Shown: positions 33,427 through 43,692, counted from the first letter of the stretch. The stretch is DNA of 64,000 nt from Chryseobacterium paridis (GCF_016595215.1 NZ_JAENHK010000007.1:248001-312000), one strand, 5' to 3'. The notes: generated from the letters alone by a model not told the origin. Program-made: numbers and translations.

Positions 33427-35541
33427 TTATTCTTTTATAACTTTTTTAGAAATAGTTTCTTTTTCTGTCTTTAATTCAATGATATAAATGCCTTTTATGT
33501 AGGTAGATAGATCTATATTGAATTCGGTATTGCTGATTTTACCGCTTTGTAATCTTTTTCCAGAAAGATCATAAATAGTAAAGGTTGTGCCTTTTGGAGC
33601 CTTGATTACTTTAACAAAATCTTTTGTAATGGTAGGTGCAATAATAAGCTTATTTAGAGCTTTCCCTTCTTCTTTCGTAGCTAATAACTGTTCAGCACCA
33701 TATCCTGTCACGATAATGCTATAGTTTTGAGGGGTATTTTGGCCTGTGTTATCAACCAGAGTTCCTTTATTTGAAATTTCAATTCTATAATTCCTGCCAG
33801 CTGTTGGGGTGTCAATTAATACTTGTTCAACATTGTCAACAATGTTGTCAGCTTTAGTGGCTGGGGTCATAGGAGAATTAGCATCAAGTTTCCACGGATA
33901 ATAAATAGTATTGGTAACTGTATCGATAATTCTAAGATCAAGATCATTTATTAATTTTGATGCTCTATTGTTATAAGCCTCTGCGTTTGTAGTTGGAAGG
34001 TTTGTAAAAGCTGGGTCAATCCAGGATATGGTCACTTTCAAAGGTTCGGTTCCTGAAGCTGTAACATCTCTTTTGTTAGCGGTACCACTATTTAATGTTT
34101 CATTATCGAAAATGATCGTATTATTTGCTTTTCCTACTAATAATTCTGCCCCTTTTTTAGCATTAATGTAACCCCAACCATACCATGGATCCGGGCCAAC
34201 ATTACCTGCTTCTGAAGCTGAATGAATGGTTAATGTTTTTGCAGACGCAGCAGTAAGTTCAGTATTAAATAACTGTTTGTTGATCTGAGTCCAAAGTCCA
34301 ATAATTCCTGTTACTATGGGAGCTGCATAAGAAGTTCCACTGCCAATGGTTATAGAATTACTACCTGTTGTATCCTGATTTGTAGAAGCACTGGCAACAT
34401 TAGTTCCTGTTATTGAAATATCGGGTTTTATGCCCCCGTCATCTCTTGGTCCTGCACTGCTATAGCTGGATTTTATAACGTCAGCCGCTGTGGTGTATCT
34501 GCCTCCGTTTGTTGAAATAATATCAGTTGCACCAACAACAATTATATTTTTAGCCAAAGAACCTGCATTGACACAGTCATATCCTAATGCGCAGTTATTT
34601 TGAGGAACAACATCTGTAGTTGCAAACTGAACCTGATTGCCGGATGAATTGGTGTAATATTTTGGAGTCGTGTTTCCGGTTGGTCCCATTCCATAATAAT
34701 TACCAGTAGATTTTACGATAATGTAAGAAGGATTATTATAAACAATCTGATCATAATTCCGGTCATTAGACAGGTAAGTTCCCTGGAGATCCGAAGAAGT
34801 TCCCGAATTGTATTCTCCATTCCAAAGCCATGATGAGGTTCCGTTTATGGTAGCTCTGCTCCATCCAAAATTGTTCCCATAAGAATGGTTGGATATTTTA
34901 GGCTGGGCAATTAATATCTTTTGGTATATATTACTTGTCGTTGTATTTCCTGGTAATGTAGTTGTGGTGAAGGTGTAATTATCGAAAGTTGCATTTTGAG
35001 CAATTCCTCTGAAGTTGACATCCCGTGTAGTTCCATTCGTAAAGGTAACTGTGTAAGGGTAGTTCTTTGCTCCGATAAATCCGGTTACTGCAGTGGAATG
35101 TGAGCTGTAATTTAGGTTGCTGTTTTCTTTATTGGTGATTCTGCCAGGTGCATTGTTGAAAAGAAAGTGGTCGGCATAAGCTCTTCCTCCATCAAATACT
35201 GTATACTTAATATTTTCTCCGTTAAAAGAACCTGTTAAACCAGTTACTGTTCCACCTTGCAGATAATCCGTGTTAGAATTTAGGATTTGATCCATATCTT
35301 CAGGTTGATAGAAGTAGGGTTTTCCGGAAGGGGTGAATCCTGATAGATTCATTCTTAGTTCTTCAATGTCTTTTTGATCTTTACTAATTGTATTTGTTTT
35401 GTATTGCTTGGAAATGTAAAGGTCAAATTTTTCGTTGTTTATCTTTTTTTGCTGCTCAAATTCTTTTTTTAAAGTTTCATTATTTTGAGCGCTTATTGTA
35501 AAAAATGCAATTGTGTTGATAAAAATTAAAGTTTTCCTCAT
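33427..35541 (-). CDS. Subtilisin-like S8 serine protease with T9SS sorting domain
   Basis: A secreted protease of 704 residues. The signal peptide ends at ISAQN. The catalytic triad is Asp117 (VFDGGRAYADH), His148 (YSSHSTAVTG) and Ser404 (GSGTSYAAPIV), with the oxyanion Asn in ISNHSYG near 218. A jelly-roll/P-domain-like segment (about 470-625) follows the catalytic domain. The last about 75 residues form a T9SS type A sorting domain ending in VIKE; its YPNP-like motif is degenerate (IAPTITKD), but the FTIYDLSGKRL and GIYIIELKTEKE strands are clear. It should be exported through the type IX system to the surface or medium. There is no separate propeptide domain of the I9 type. Confidence 0.9.
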   Translation of the reverse strand: MRKTLIFINTIAFFTISAQNNETLKKEFEQQKKINNEKFDLYISKQYKTNTISKDQKDIEELRMNLSGFTPSGKPYFYQPEDMDQILNSNTDYLQGGTVTGLTGSFNGENIKYTVFDGGRAYADHFLFNNAPGRITNKENSNLNYSSHSTAVTGFIGAKNYPYTVTFTNGTTRDVNFRGIAQNATFDNYTFTTTTLPGNTTTSNIYQKILIAQPKISNHSYGNNFGWSRATINGTSSWLWNGEYNSGTSSDLQGTYLSNDRNYDQIVYNNPSYIIVKSTGNYYGMGPTGNTTPKYYTNSSGNQVQFATTDVVPQNNCALGYDCVNAGSLAKNIIVVGATDIISTNGGRYTTAADVIKSSYSSAGPRDDGGIKPDISITGTNVASASTNQDTTGSNSITIGSGTSYAAPIVTGIIGLWTQINKQLFNTELTAASAKTLTIHSASEAGNVGPDPWYGWGYINAKKGAELLVGKANNTIIFDNETLNSGTANKRDVTASGTEPLKVTISWIDPAFTNLPTTNAEAYNNRASKLINDLDLRIIDTVTNTIYYPWKLDANSPMTPATKADNIVDNVEQVLIDTPTAGRNYRIEISNKGTLVDNTGQNTPQNYSIIVTGYGAEQLLATKEEGKALNKLIIAPTITKDFVKVIKAPKGTTFTIYDLSGKRLQSGKISNTEFNIDLSTYIKGIYIIELKTEKETISKKVIKE

Positions 35542-35879
35542 ATTAAAAATGTTTTTATTTGTTTATATGTAAAATTATATATAAAAATCATTAATTTTAA
35601 TAAATAGAATATTATTAATTAATCTCTAGGTGGTCATTTAAAATATATTATTTGATTGTTTTTATATGTTAGTAAATTAATTGTATTGACTATTTTAATG
35701 AAAAAAAATATCAACTTTTTTGTTTGTTAGTTCTTTAGATACGTAAAATTTTGTTTTATTGTAAGTTAATTACAATTGATTTAAATTGTAATTATGGATG
35801 ATTCATAAAAACTAATTAAAGACAAAAAAAATTGGAGTAACTTTACATTCTCTTTTTTAATTAAAAAGCTAGAAAATAC
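35542..35879. other. Intergenic region between the subtilase and dnaE genes
   Basis: A 338-bp, very AT-rich divergent spacer with no coding frame. It holds three ATTGTAA half-sites at 35758-35764, 35770-35776 (inverted) and 35785-35791, arranged ATTGTAA-N5-TTACAAT-N8-ATTGTAA, about 90-120 bp before dnaE. No perfect TAnnTTTG was found for either gene. Confidence 0.5.
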
Positions 35880-38800
35880 ATGTATTTAGTTTTTGACACA
35901 GAAACCACAGGGTTACCAAAAAATTTCAATGCTCCTCTTTCAGATTCAGATAACTGGCCAAGAATGGTTCAGATTGCGTGGCAGTTACACGATGATGATG
36001 GAGCTCTGGTTGAAAATCAGGATTATATTATAAAACCTGAAGGATATGATATTCCCTTTAATGCTGCCCGTATTCACGGGATTACAACAAAGATTGCCAA
36101 TGAGGAAGGTCGGGATCTGGAAGAGATTCTTCAGGAATTTTCTAAAGTTCTGGAGAAAGTAAGGGTAGTATCCGGGCATAATGTAGAATTTGATTACAAT
36201 ATTGTCGGAGCTGAATTATTCAGAAAAAACATAAAAGATAATCTCCAGGAAAAGCCAAAGGCTGATACCATGATCCTGGGAACCAATTTTTGCCAGCTTG
36301 GTGGTGGTAGGGGAGGTCGATTTAAACCTCCGAAACTCGAGGAGCTTTACGAAAAATTATATGGAAGTAAATTCGATGAAGCGCACAATGCTGCAGCTGA
36401 CGTAAATGCTACCGCTCAGGTCTTCTTTGAGATGATGAGGATAGGAATTGTTCCTTCCGATGTATTAAAAATTTCTGAAGATCAGCTTGCTTATTTTAAG
36501 TCATTACATCCTGATCCGATCAAACCTTTTGGAATTATAATCAGAAGGCAGGTTGCGGATTTTCATAATAAGAAAAAACAGCAGGATTTCGGGAGTGTTG
36601 ATGAGATTGATCTTGGAAAATATTTCAATTTCAATAACCATAGTGTTTTTTCAACATTAATGGCCACATCAAGCATTAATGATCTTATTAACAGAGCTTC
36701 TGATGATAATTTTCCGGCCGTCGGTATGGTGGACTTAGGGAATATGATGGGAGCTTTTAAATTTGTTTCTGCGGTAGAAGGAGCAAATGGTGATAGAGTA
36801 AAAAAACATAAAGAATATTTAGCAAAAAAACAGGAGGCAGAAGAGAACGGAACGGATTTCAATGAAGAAGAACCTGTTTCGGAACCTCTGATCCCTGTTG
36901 TTGGTTGTGAATTTTATATTTCTGATCGCTATGAACAGAAACAATTTACAAAAGATGATCCTGATAGAAGGACACAGGTTGTATTATTGGCCAAGGATTT
37001 TAATGGATATAAAAATTTAGCAAAACTTTCCAGTATCGGATTTTTAAAAGGATTCTATTTTGGAGTTCCAAGGATTAGCCGCGAATTAATTGCTGAATAT
37101 AAAGAGGGATTAATTGCTCTGACTTCTGGTATTTTGGGAGATATTCCAAGTGCTATTTTAAATACCGGGGAACAAAAAGGGGAAGAGCTTTTTAAATGGT
37201 GGAAAGATACTTTTCAAGATGATTTTTATGTTCAGATTCAGAATCATAATTTGCCTGAAGAAGAGCATTTAAATGAAGTCTTATTGTATCTGGCAGATAA
37301 ATATGATACAAAAATACTGGCTCAAAATGAAACTTTTTATACCAATAAGGATGATTCTAATATTCAGGATATTGTAAGCTGTATTAAAGATGGTGAAAAG
37401 TTGTCAACACCTGTCGGAAAAGGTTTTGGAAAGAGACGTGGTCTTACAGCTGGCGAGTACTTTATTAAAAATTCGGATGAGATCAAAGAAACATTTCTTG
37501 CTTATCCTGATGCGTTTGATGCGTACGAAGAATTTACAGCTAAATTTAAACCTTATACCTTAAAAAGAGATGTTCTTCTTCCAAAGTTTGATATCCCCGA
37601 AGAGTTTATTCATGCGGAAGACGATGTAGATGGAGGAAAACGTGGTGAGATGGCATATCTGACTTATTTGACTTATGAAGGGGCAAAGAGAAGATATTTC
37701 GAGACAGGAATCACAGATGAAATTAAAGAACGTCTTGATTTTGAATTGGAAGTAATTGCTAATACAGGATATCCGGGATATTTCTTAATTGTTCAGGATT
37801 TCTGTAATGAAGCACGAAAAATGGGAGTTTGGGTAGGTCCCGGAAGGGGTTCAGCTGCTGGATCTGCTGTTGCATATACAATTGGAATTACCAATGTAGA
37901 CCCTATTAAATATGATCTCCTTTTTGAGAGGTTCCTAAATCCTGAAAGGGTTTCGATGCCCGATATCGATATTGACTTTGATGATGAAGGTCGGGATAAG
38001 ATTATTAAATGGGTAATTGAAAAATACGGCCAGAGCCAGGTAGCTCAGATTATTACTTACTCAGTGTTGGGTGGTAAATCTGCAATTAAAGATGCTGGGC
38101 GGGTTTTGGATGTTCCGATTCCTGATACGAATAATATTGCTAAACTTATTCCTTCCACACCAGGAATGAATATTGCCAAAGCTCTGGCAAAATATGATAA
38201 ACTGAAACCGGAGGAACAAATGCTTGTTGATGAAATGAGGTATGTTCTTGATAGTCCCGGAGATGCTCGTCATGATGTTTTGGCAAGTGCTAAAAAAATG
38301 GAGGGCTGTATTCGGAATACCGGTATTCACGCCTGTGGTGTAATTATTACGCCTGAAGATGTGAGTAATCTGGTTCCGGTAACCATTGCTGCAAAAGATG
38401 CTGATATTTTGGTTTCTCAGTTTGATAACTCGGTAGCAGAAAGTGCTGGTCTTCTAAAGATGGACTTCCTTGGTTTAAGAACTTTGACAATCATTAAAGA
38501 TGCTTTAAAGCTGGTCAAGGCAAGGTATAATGTTGATATAGACCCGGATGAGATTCCTTTAGATGATGCTAAAACGTATCAGTTATTTAAAGAAGGAAGA
38601 ACAGTTGGGATTTTTCAGTATGAAAGTCCCGGAATGCAAAAATACATGCGGGAGCTGAAACCTACGGTTTTTGCGGATCTTATTGCAATGAACGCGTTGT
38701 ATCGTCCAGGTCCTATTAAATACATTCCAAACTTTATTAATAGAAAGCATGGAATTGAGGAGATCGTTTATGATTTACCTGAAACAGAAGAGTATTTAAA

Positions 38801-40544
38801 AGAAACGTATGGAATTACGGTTTACCAGGAGCAGGTAATGCTTTTATCTCAAAAGTTAGCCAACTTTACAAAGGGTGAAGCGGATACATTGAGAAAGGCG
38901 ATGGGTAAAAAGCAGATTGACGTTCTGAATAAAATGTATCCCAAATTTATTGAGGGAGGAAGAAAGAATAATCTGAATGAAGAAAGATTAGAAAAAATCT
39001 GGAATGACTGGAAGGCCTTTGCGGAATATGCCTTTAATAAATCTCACTCCACTTGCTATGCTTTTATTGCTTATCAGACTGCTTATCTTAAAGCAAATTA
39101 TCCCGCAGAATACATGGCGAGTGTTATGAGTAATAACATTAACAATACAGATTCTATCACCATGTTCATGGAAGATTGTAAAAGTATTGGAGTAGATGTT
39201 TTAGGTCCGGATGTTAATGAATCTCAATATAAATTCTCAGTAAACGAAAAAGGCCAGATCCGTTTTGGTTTGGGAGCGATAAAAGGAATTGGAGAAGGTC
39301 CAAGTGAAGGGATTACAAAAGAGAGAGAGAATGGAAGGTTTAAAAATATATATGATTTCTTTGAAAGGATCTTGCCTTCCCAAATGAATAAAAGAGTAGC
39401 GGAAAGTTTAGTGCTGGCGGGTGCTTTTGATGAATTAGATTCTTTCCATCGAGGGCAGTATTTTGATATCGATCCTGCGGGAAGAACGAACCTGGAGAGA
39501 TTGATCAGATATGGTCAGAGTTTTCAGGAAGGTAAGAATGAAATGGAAAACTCTCTTTTTGCTGACTTTGCAGAAGAGGTACAGATCGAACAGCCGAAAT
39601 TGGCTCCTTGTCCGGAATGGCCTAATATGCACAAGCTGAATAAAGAAAAAGAAATTATTGGTTTCTATCTTTCTGCGCATCCTTTGGATGAGTTCAAGTA
39701 TCAATTCCAATTTATACAGGGAAGTCTTTCCAGAAAGTCAGTTTTAGAAAAAGAAGAGCATAGTAAGGTGGTGGTTGATGAGGCGCCGATTCTTGAAGTG
39801 GATTCTACAGAAGAATCAGTTGATTTAACGGAGATTGTCTCTGACGAAGTTCTAACTGGAGAAGAGATTATTGAAGAGGTGACTAAAAAAGCAGAACCAA
39901 AAGGTAATTTCTTATTTTTAAACCTTGATGAGGTGGACGCCTATAAGGAGCAGGCTTTTGCTAATAAACAAGAGGAGCTATTTGAAGAAAAGAAAAAAGA
40001 CTGGAAGACATTACAAAAAGAAAGAGAGAATGGTGGCGGCGGAAAAGAATATACGGTTGCCGGTTTGATCACTGAATATAGAGTTCAGGATGGTTTCAGA
40101 AGTGGTGAAAAAGTAGCTTTTGTTACGCTTGAAGATTATTCGGGGTCTTATTCCTTCAGATTGGGTGACAGAGATTATATGAAGTTGAAAGAAAAGTTGG
40201 AAGTTCAGCGTTTTGTTATTTTCAAGATCAAATTTGCTCAGGTGAAAGATGGTAGGGTATTCGTTAATGTAAATGATGTAATTGAGCTCCAGGAGGCATT
40301 TGAAAGATTTGCAAAAAGTATCTCTTTAGTTATGGATGTAATGGATTTCAGGCCTGAGGATCTTGAATTTTTCAAGAATGTCCTGGATAGGAATCGGGGA
40401 GATCAGAAGTTTAAATTCTATATAAAAGATATGGATGATGATGCTCAGATAGAGGTTCAGTCGATGAAGCATTCGGTTGATCTCAATGGGGATCTCATTA
40501 AAGAAATTCAATTACTCAATAAGTATGAATTTTATTTAAACTAA
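35880..40544 (+). CDS. dnaE: DNA polymerase III alpha subunit with fused N-terminal 3'-5' exonuclease
   Basis: Main replicative DNA polymerase, 1554 residues. Residues 1-190 are a DnaQ-type DEDDh proofreading domain: Asp6 and Glu8 (FDTETTG), Asp105 (NVEFDYN), His169 and Asp174 (EAHNAAADVN). The PHP domain (about 245-420) is degenerate: the metal-binding motif reads YFNFNNHSVFS instead of the usual HLHNH form, and DLGNMMG replaces DHGN. The polymerase core has the catalytic PDIDIDF at 694-700 and GPGRGSAAGSAVAY upstream; the helix-hairpin-helix and OB-fold regions follow, with an acidic insert at about 1285-1350. The fusion supplies proofreading in cis, as in other flavobacteria. The gene is monocistronic with a terminator at 40561. 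Confidence 0.96.
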   Translation: MYLVFDTETTGLPKNFNAPLSDSDNWPRMVQIAWQLHDDDGALVENQDYIIKPEGYDIPFNAARIHGITTKIANEEGRDLEEILQEFSKVLEKVRVVSGHNVEFDYNIVGAELFRKNIKDNLQEKPKADTMILGTNFCQLGGGRGGRFKPPKLEELYEKLYGSKFDEAHNAAADVNATAQVFFEMMRIGIVPSDVLKISEDQLAYFKSLHPDPIKPFGIIIRRQVADFHNKKKQQDFGSVDEIDLGKYFNFNNHSVFSTLMATSSINDLINRASDDNFPAVGMVDLGNMMGAFKFVSAVEGANGDRVKKHKEYLAKKQEAEENGTDFNEEEPVSEPLIPVVGCEFYISDRYEQKQFTKDDPDRRTQVVLLAKDFNGYKNLAKLSSIGFLKGFYFGVPRISRELIAEYKEGLIALTSGILGDIPSAILNTGEQKGEELFKWWKDTFQDDFYVQIQNHNLPEEEHLNEVLLYLADKYDTKILAQNETFYTNKDDSNIQDIVSCIKDGEKLSTPVGKGFGKRRGLTAGEYFIKNSDEIKETFLAYPDAFDAYEEFTAKFKPYTLKRDVLLPKFDIPEEFIHAEDDVDGGKRGEMAYLTYLTYEGAKRRYFETGITDEIKERLDFELEVIANTGYPGYFLIVQDFCNEARKMGVWVGPGRGSAAGSAVAYTIGITNVDPIKYDLLFERFLNPERVSMPDIDIDFDDEGRDKIIKWVIEKYGQSQVAQIITYSVLGGKSAIKDAGRVLDVPIPDTNNIAKLIPSTPGMNIAKALAKYDKLKPEEQMLVDEMRYVLDSPGDARHDVLASAKKMEGCIRNTGIHACGVIITPEDVSNLVPVTIAAKDADILVSQFDNSVAESAGLLKMDFLGLRTLTIIKDALKLVKARYNVDIDPDEIPLDDAKTYQLFKEGRTVGIFQYESPGMQKYMRELKPTVFADLIAMNALYRPGPIKYIPNFINRKHGIEEIVYDLPETEEYLKETYGITVYQEQVMLLSQKLANFTKGEADTLRKAMGKKQIDVLNKMYPKFIEGGRKNNLNEERLEKIWNDWKAFAEYAFNKSHSTCYAFIAYQTAYLKANYPAEYMASVMSNNINNTDSITMFMEDCKSIGVDVLGPDVNESQYKFSVNEKGQIRFGLGAIKGIGEGPSEGITKERENGRFKNIYDFFERILPSQMNKRVAESLVLAGAFDELDSFHRGQYFDIDPAGRTNLERLIRYGQSFQEGKNEMENSLFADFAEEVQIEQPKLAPCPEWPNMHKLNKEKEIIGFYLSAHPLDEFKYQFQFIQGSLSRKSVLEKEEHSKVVVDEAPILEVDSTEESVDLTEIVSDEVLTGEEIIEEVTKKAEPKGNFLFLNLDEVDAYKEQAFANKQEELFEEKKKDWKTLQKERENGGGGKEYTVAGLITEYRVQDGFRSGEKVAFVTLEDYSGSYSFRLGDRDYMKLKEKLEVQRFVIFKIKFAQVKDGRVFVNVNDVIELQEAFERFAKSISLVMDVMDFRPEDLEFFKNVLDRNRGDQKFKFYIKDMDDDAQIEVQSMKHSVDLNGDLIKEIQLLNKYEFYLN

Positions 40545-40560
40545 AGTATAATATTTTTAT

Positions 40561-40588
40561 AAAAAAGCGGTTTTTTGACCGCTTTTTT
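40561..40588 (+). terminator. dnaE terminator
   Basis: An 11-bp stem (AAAAAAGCGGT with ACCGCTTTTTT) with a T-rich tail on the plus strand. Confidence 0.9.
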
Positions 40589-40884
40589 TGTGGAATTTAA
40601 GGTCGTATTTAAAAATAATTCAAAAAAAATTAATAAATGATTTTGCACTGTTTAGTGTATAATTTTCACTACACTTTAGTGGAGTTTTGTTTGTAATGTA
40701 TTGATTTTCAATTATTTAATTTGGATAGTTAATTGTTGATTTTTTAGTTAAAATCAAATGATCGTTTAGTTTTGTTTAATAAAATTGGTTAAATAGCATT
40801 GTTATTGATAATGATTTTAAGTTTTTTTTGAATTTAATTGAAATATTTTTTTACTTTTAGTGCCTAATTTAATTTTATTAAAGT
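40589..40884. other. AT-rich leader region before the first T9SS gene
   Basis: No coding frame. Two imperfect dyads share CACT and TTTAGTG: 40646-40657 and 40667-40681. Nearer the gene, a TTG followed after 21 bp by TACTTTTA resembles a promoter with one mismatch in the -7 element. Together with the dnaE terminator this fills the 340-bp gap. Confidence 0.35.
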
Positions 40885-43578
40885 ATGAGAAAATTATTTC
40901 TACTCTTTGTACTTTTTGTAAGTTTAATGGCTTACCAATCGTACTCCGGACAGGCCTATCCGGTAGCTACCTGTAGCGTAGGTGTTTCGTCCAATACCTA
41001 TGGACCTATGAACAGTAATTCTACTGCGGATAGTAAAAACAGAACGGCATTTATTCTTCGTGCATCCCAACTGGATGCTATTTCCAACGGAACGATTACT
41101 TCTACCTATTTTAGAAGGCTATCTTCTTCCGGAACTTTGAATAATACGGCGAATTTTAAGATTTACTTAAAAAATACCACAATGTCAGATTTCGGATCAG
41201 GTTCTCCTGACTGGGCTACAGAAATTGGTACAGCAACTTTGGTGTATGATTCAAATCCTGATACGGCTGTTGGTAGTACTGCAGGATTTAAACAATTTTT
41301 GCATACTGCAAACTTCGTTTACACAGCGGGTAGTAACCTGGCAGTATATCTTGAATATACCCAGACTACAGCTCAGGCTTCTACTATTGGCTGGGATTAT
41401 GAGTACGGAACTACTTGTATAAATACCGGTAATAGTAATACAACAAAGTATTTAAATACTACAGGAGCCTTTGGAGCTACACTTACATCATCCAACTACA
41501 GAAGACCTGTGATTGGTTTTGATGCTAACGTACCTCCACCAACAACAGTTCCTGCTTGTACAACGATTTCAGCACCTACAAATGCTGCTACCGGAGTTTC
41601 TGTTACGCCAACAATTACATGGGCAGCAACTTCTATTACTTCTAGTTATTTAGTAAGTGTAGGAACTACTCCAGGTGGTACTGATGTTATGAATGCTGTA
41701 GACGTAGGAAATGTTACTACCTACTCAATACCTACATCAACACCGTTGAATTATTCAACTCAGTATTATGTTACTGTAGTACCTAAAAATGTTGTCGGAC
41801 CAGCTACAGGATGTACGGGTGTGTCTTTTACAACTCGTAATATTGTTTGTCCAACTGTTTCTGCTCCTACAGCTGGGGCTACAGGACAATCTTTAACTCC
41901 TACAATTACCTGGGCTTCAGTAGCAACCGCTACCGGCTATAAACTAAGTGTAGGAACTACGGCAGGTGGAACAGATATATTGAATAATCAGGACTTAGGA
42001 AATGTTACTACATATACATTTGCAACTCCGCTAACTACAAGTACTACTTATTATTATACTGTAAATTCATACAATGCAAATAGTGCTTCAGCTTCATGTA
42101 CGGAAAGAACTTTCTCTACAATTTGTGGTGCTACGAATGTTCCTTATAACCAGGATTTTGAGAGCGTAACAACTCCTGCTTTACCTGCATGTACTTCTCT
42201 TGAAAATGCAGGAACAGGAAATAACTGGACGACGTATTCGTCTGCTGGTGGTAGTTTCAATACTAAGGTTCTTAATTACACATATAACAGTACGAATGCT
42301 GCTAATGCATGGTTCTATACACAAGGGATTAATCTTACAGCAGGAACGTCTTACAGAATAAAATATATCTATGGTAATGCAAGTGGTACAACGTATCCTG
42401 AAAAACTGAAAGTGGCTTATGGTACATCTGCATCAAGTGCTGCAATGACTACTGTTTTGGCAGATTATCCAAACGTTACGAATGGTACTACTGCTATTTC
42501 TGAAATAATTGATTTTATTCCAACTGCTACAGGAGTGTATTATTTTGGATTTAATGCATATTCTACTGCGGATCAGAATAGATTATATGTTGATAACATC
42601 AATATCAATGTAACGCCTGTTTGTACAGAGCCTTCTGCATTGACGACTTCAAATATTACAACTACAGGAGCTACCATCAGCTGGACGGCACCTACAACAG
42701 CGCCTAACACTTACGAGTATGCATTTACAACTACCAATGTTGCTCCTGCTTCAGGAACTACGACAAGTGCAACTACTGCTAACTTAGGACCTTTAACTGC
42801 ACAAACAGCTTATTATGCTTGGGTAAGATCTAATTGTACTGCAGGAAACAGCTCTTGGATACAAGTTGCATTTACTACTCTTGCTTTACCTCCTGCTAAT
42901 GATGATTGTTCAAACGCAATTAATTTAGTTCCTGGTGGTACTTTTGCACAGAATGCAGTAACAGGAACTACAGTTGGTTCTACAAATACTCCTGCTTTAC
43001 CGGCAAGTTGTCTTTCAACTCCTACCAATGTTGCAGGTAATGTTTGGTACAAAGTAACAGTACCAGCTTCCGGTAATATTACGATAGAATCTGATGCAGT
43101 TACAGGAAGTGCATTAACAGATACTGTAATGTCTATATTTGCAGATTGTACGGGTGCAAACTCTATTATGTGTGATGATGATACAGGAAACGGAAACTTC
43201 TCTAAGGTTTCTTTGACAGGACAAACGCCGGGTACAATCTTATACGTAAGCTTATGGAGATATTCTAATGCTGGTGGAGGAAGTGACGGACAGTTCCAGA
43301 TCTCAGCTTATGATGCTTCTTTACTTGGAACAAGTGAAGTTTCGGGATCTAAGAATGATCTAAAAGTGTATCCGAATCCGTTTAGTGATATCTTGAATAT
43401 TTCTGATATTTCTAAAGTGAAATCTGTTTCAGTTTCTGATATAGCTGGAAGATTGGTGAAAACGATTACAAACCCTGGTTCAGCGCTTCAGTTAGGAGAA
43501 TTGAAATCTGGAATGTATCTTGTGACACTTGAGATGAAAGATGGTTCAAAACAAACGATTAAAACGATCAAAAAATAA
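40885..43578 (+). CDS. T9SS-exported multidomain surface protein with fibronectin III-like repeats
   Basis: A large secreted protein (897 residues) with a signal peptide at 1 to about 23 and a C-terminal type A sorting domain (VYPNPFSDILNIS onward, last about 75 residues). Between them lie an N-terminal domain of about 190 residues and two Ig/FN3-like repeats, each beginning CxTxSAPTxxATG. After these come a jelly-roll-like segment (PYNQDFESVTTPALP), another FN3 repeat (CTEPSALTTSNITTTGATISW) and an NDDCSNAINL domain with DTVMSIFADC and CDDDTGNG. No enzyme motif is seen, so adhesion or matrix binding is likely. It is the first of three neighbouring genes with near-identical sorting domains. 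Thr/Ala/Asn-rich composition is typical of such proteins. Confidence 0.85.
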   Translation: MRKLFLLFVLFVSLMAYQSYSGQAYPVATCSVGVSSNTYGPMNSNSTADSKNRTAFILRASQLDAISNGTITSTYFRRLSSSGTLNNTANFKIYLKNTTMSDFGSGSPDWATEIGTATLVYDSNPDTAVGSTAGFKQFLHTANFVYTAGSNLAVYLEYTQTTAQASTIGWDYEYGTTCINTGNSNTTKYLNTTGAFGATLTSSNYRRPVIGFDANVPPPTTVPACTTISAPTNAATGVSVTPTITWAATSITSSYLVSVGTTPGGTDVMNAVDVGNVTTYSIPTSTPLNYSTQYYVTVVPKNVVGPATGCTGVSFTTRNIVCPTVSAPTAGATGQSLTPTITWASVATATGYKLSVGTTAGGTDILNNQDLGNVTTYTFATPLTTSTTYYYTVNSYNANSASASCTERTFSTICGATNVPYNQDFESVTTPALPACTSLENAGTGNNWTTYSSAGGSFNTKVLNYTYNSTNAANAWFYTQGINLTAGTSYRIKYIYGNASGTTYPEKLKVAYGTSASSAAMTTVLADYPNVTNGTTAISEIIDFIPTATGVYYFGFNAYSTADQNRLYVDNININVTPVCTEPSALTTSNITTTGATISWTAPTTAPNTYEYAFTTTNVAPASGTTTSATTANLGPLTAQTAYYAWVRSNCTAGNSSWIQVAFTTLALPPANDDCSNAINLVPGGTFAQNAVTGTTVGSTNTPALPASCLSTPTNVAGNVWYKVTVPASGNITIESDAVTGSALTDTVMSIFADCTGANSIMCDDDTGNGNFSKVSLTGQTPGTILYVSLWRYSNAGGGSDGQFQISAYDASLLGTSEVSGSKNDLKVYPNPFSDILNISDISKVKSVSVSDIAGRLVKTITNPGSALQLGELKSGMYLVTLEMKDGSKQTIKTIKK

Positions 43579-43603
43579 AATTTGATTTAGTTTATAAATA
43601 ATG

Positions 43604-43629
43604 ATAGCAGTTAAGTTTTTAACTGCTAT
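43604..43629 (+). terminator. Terminator after the first T9SS gene
   Basis: An 11-bp perfect stem (ATAGCAGTTAA with TTAACTGCTAT), a GTTT loop and seven T residues. It is homologous to the hairpin at 45680-45704, with compensated changes. Confidence 0.9.
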
Positions 43630-43692
43630 TTTTTTATTTTATACGCTATTTTATTAGTAAATTAGTATTCTAAACACTAAATACTCTAATTT

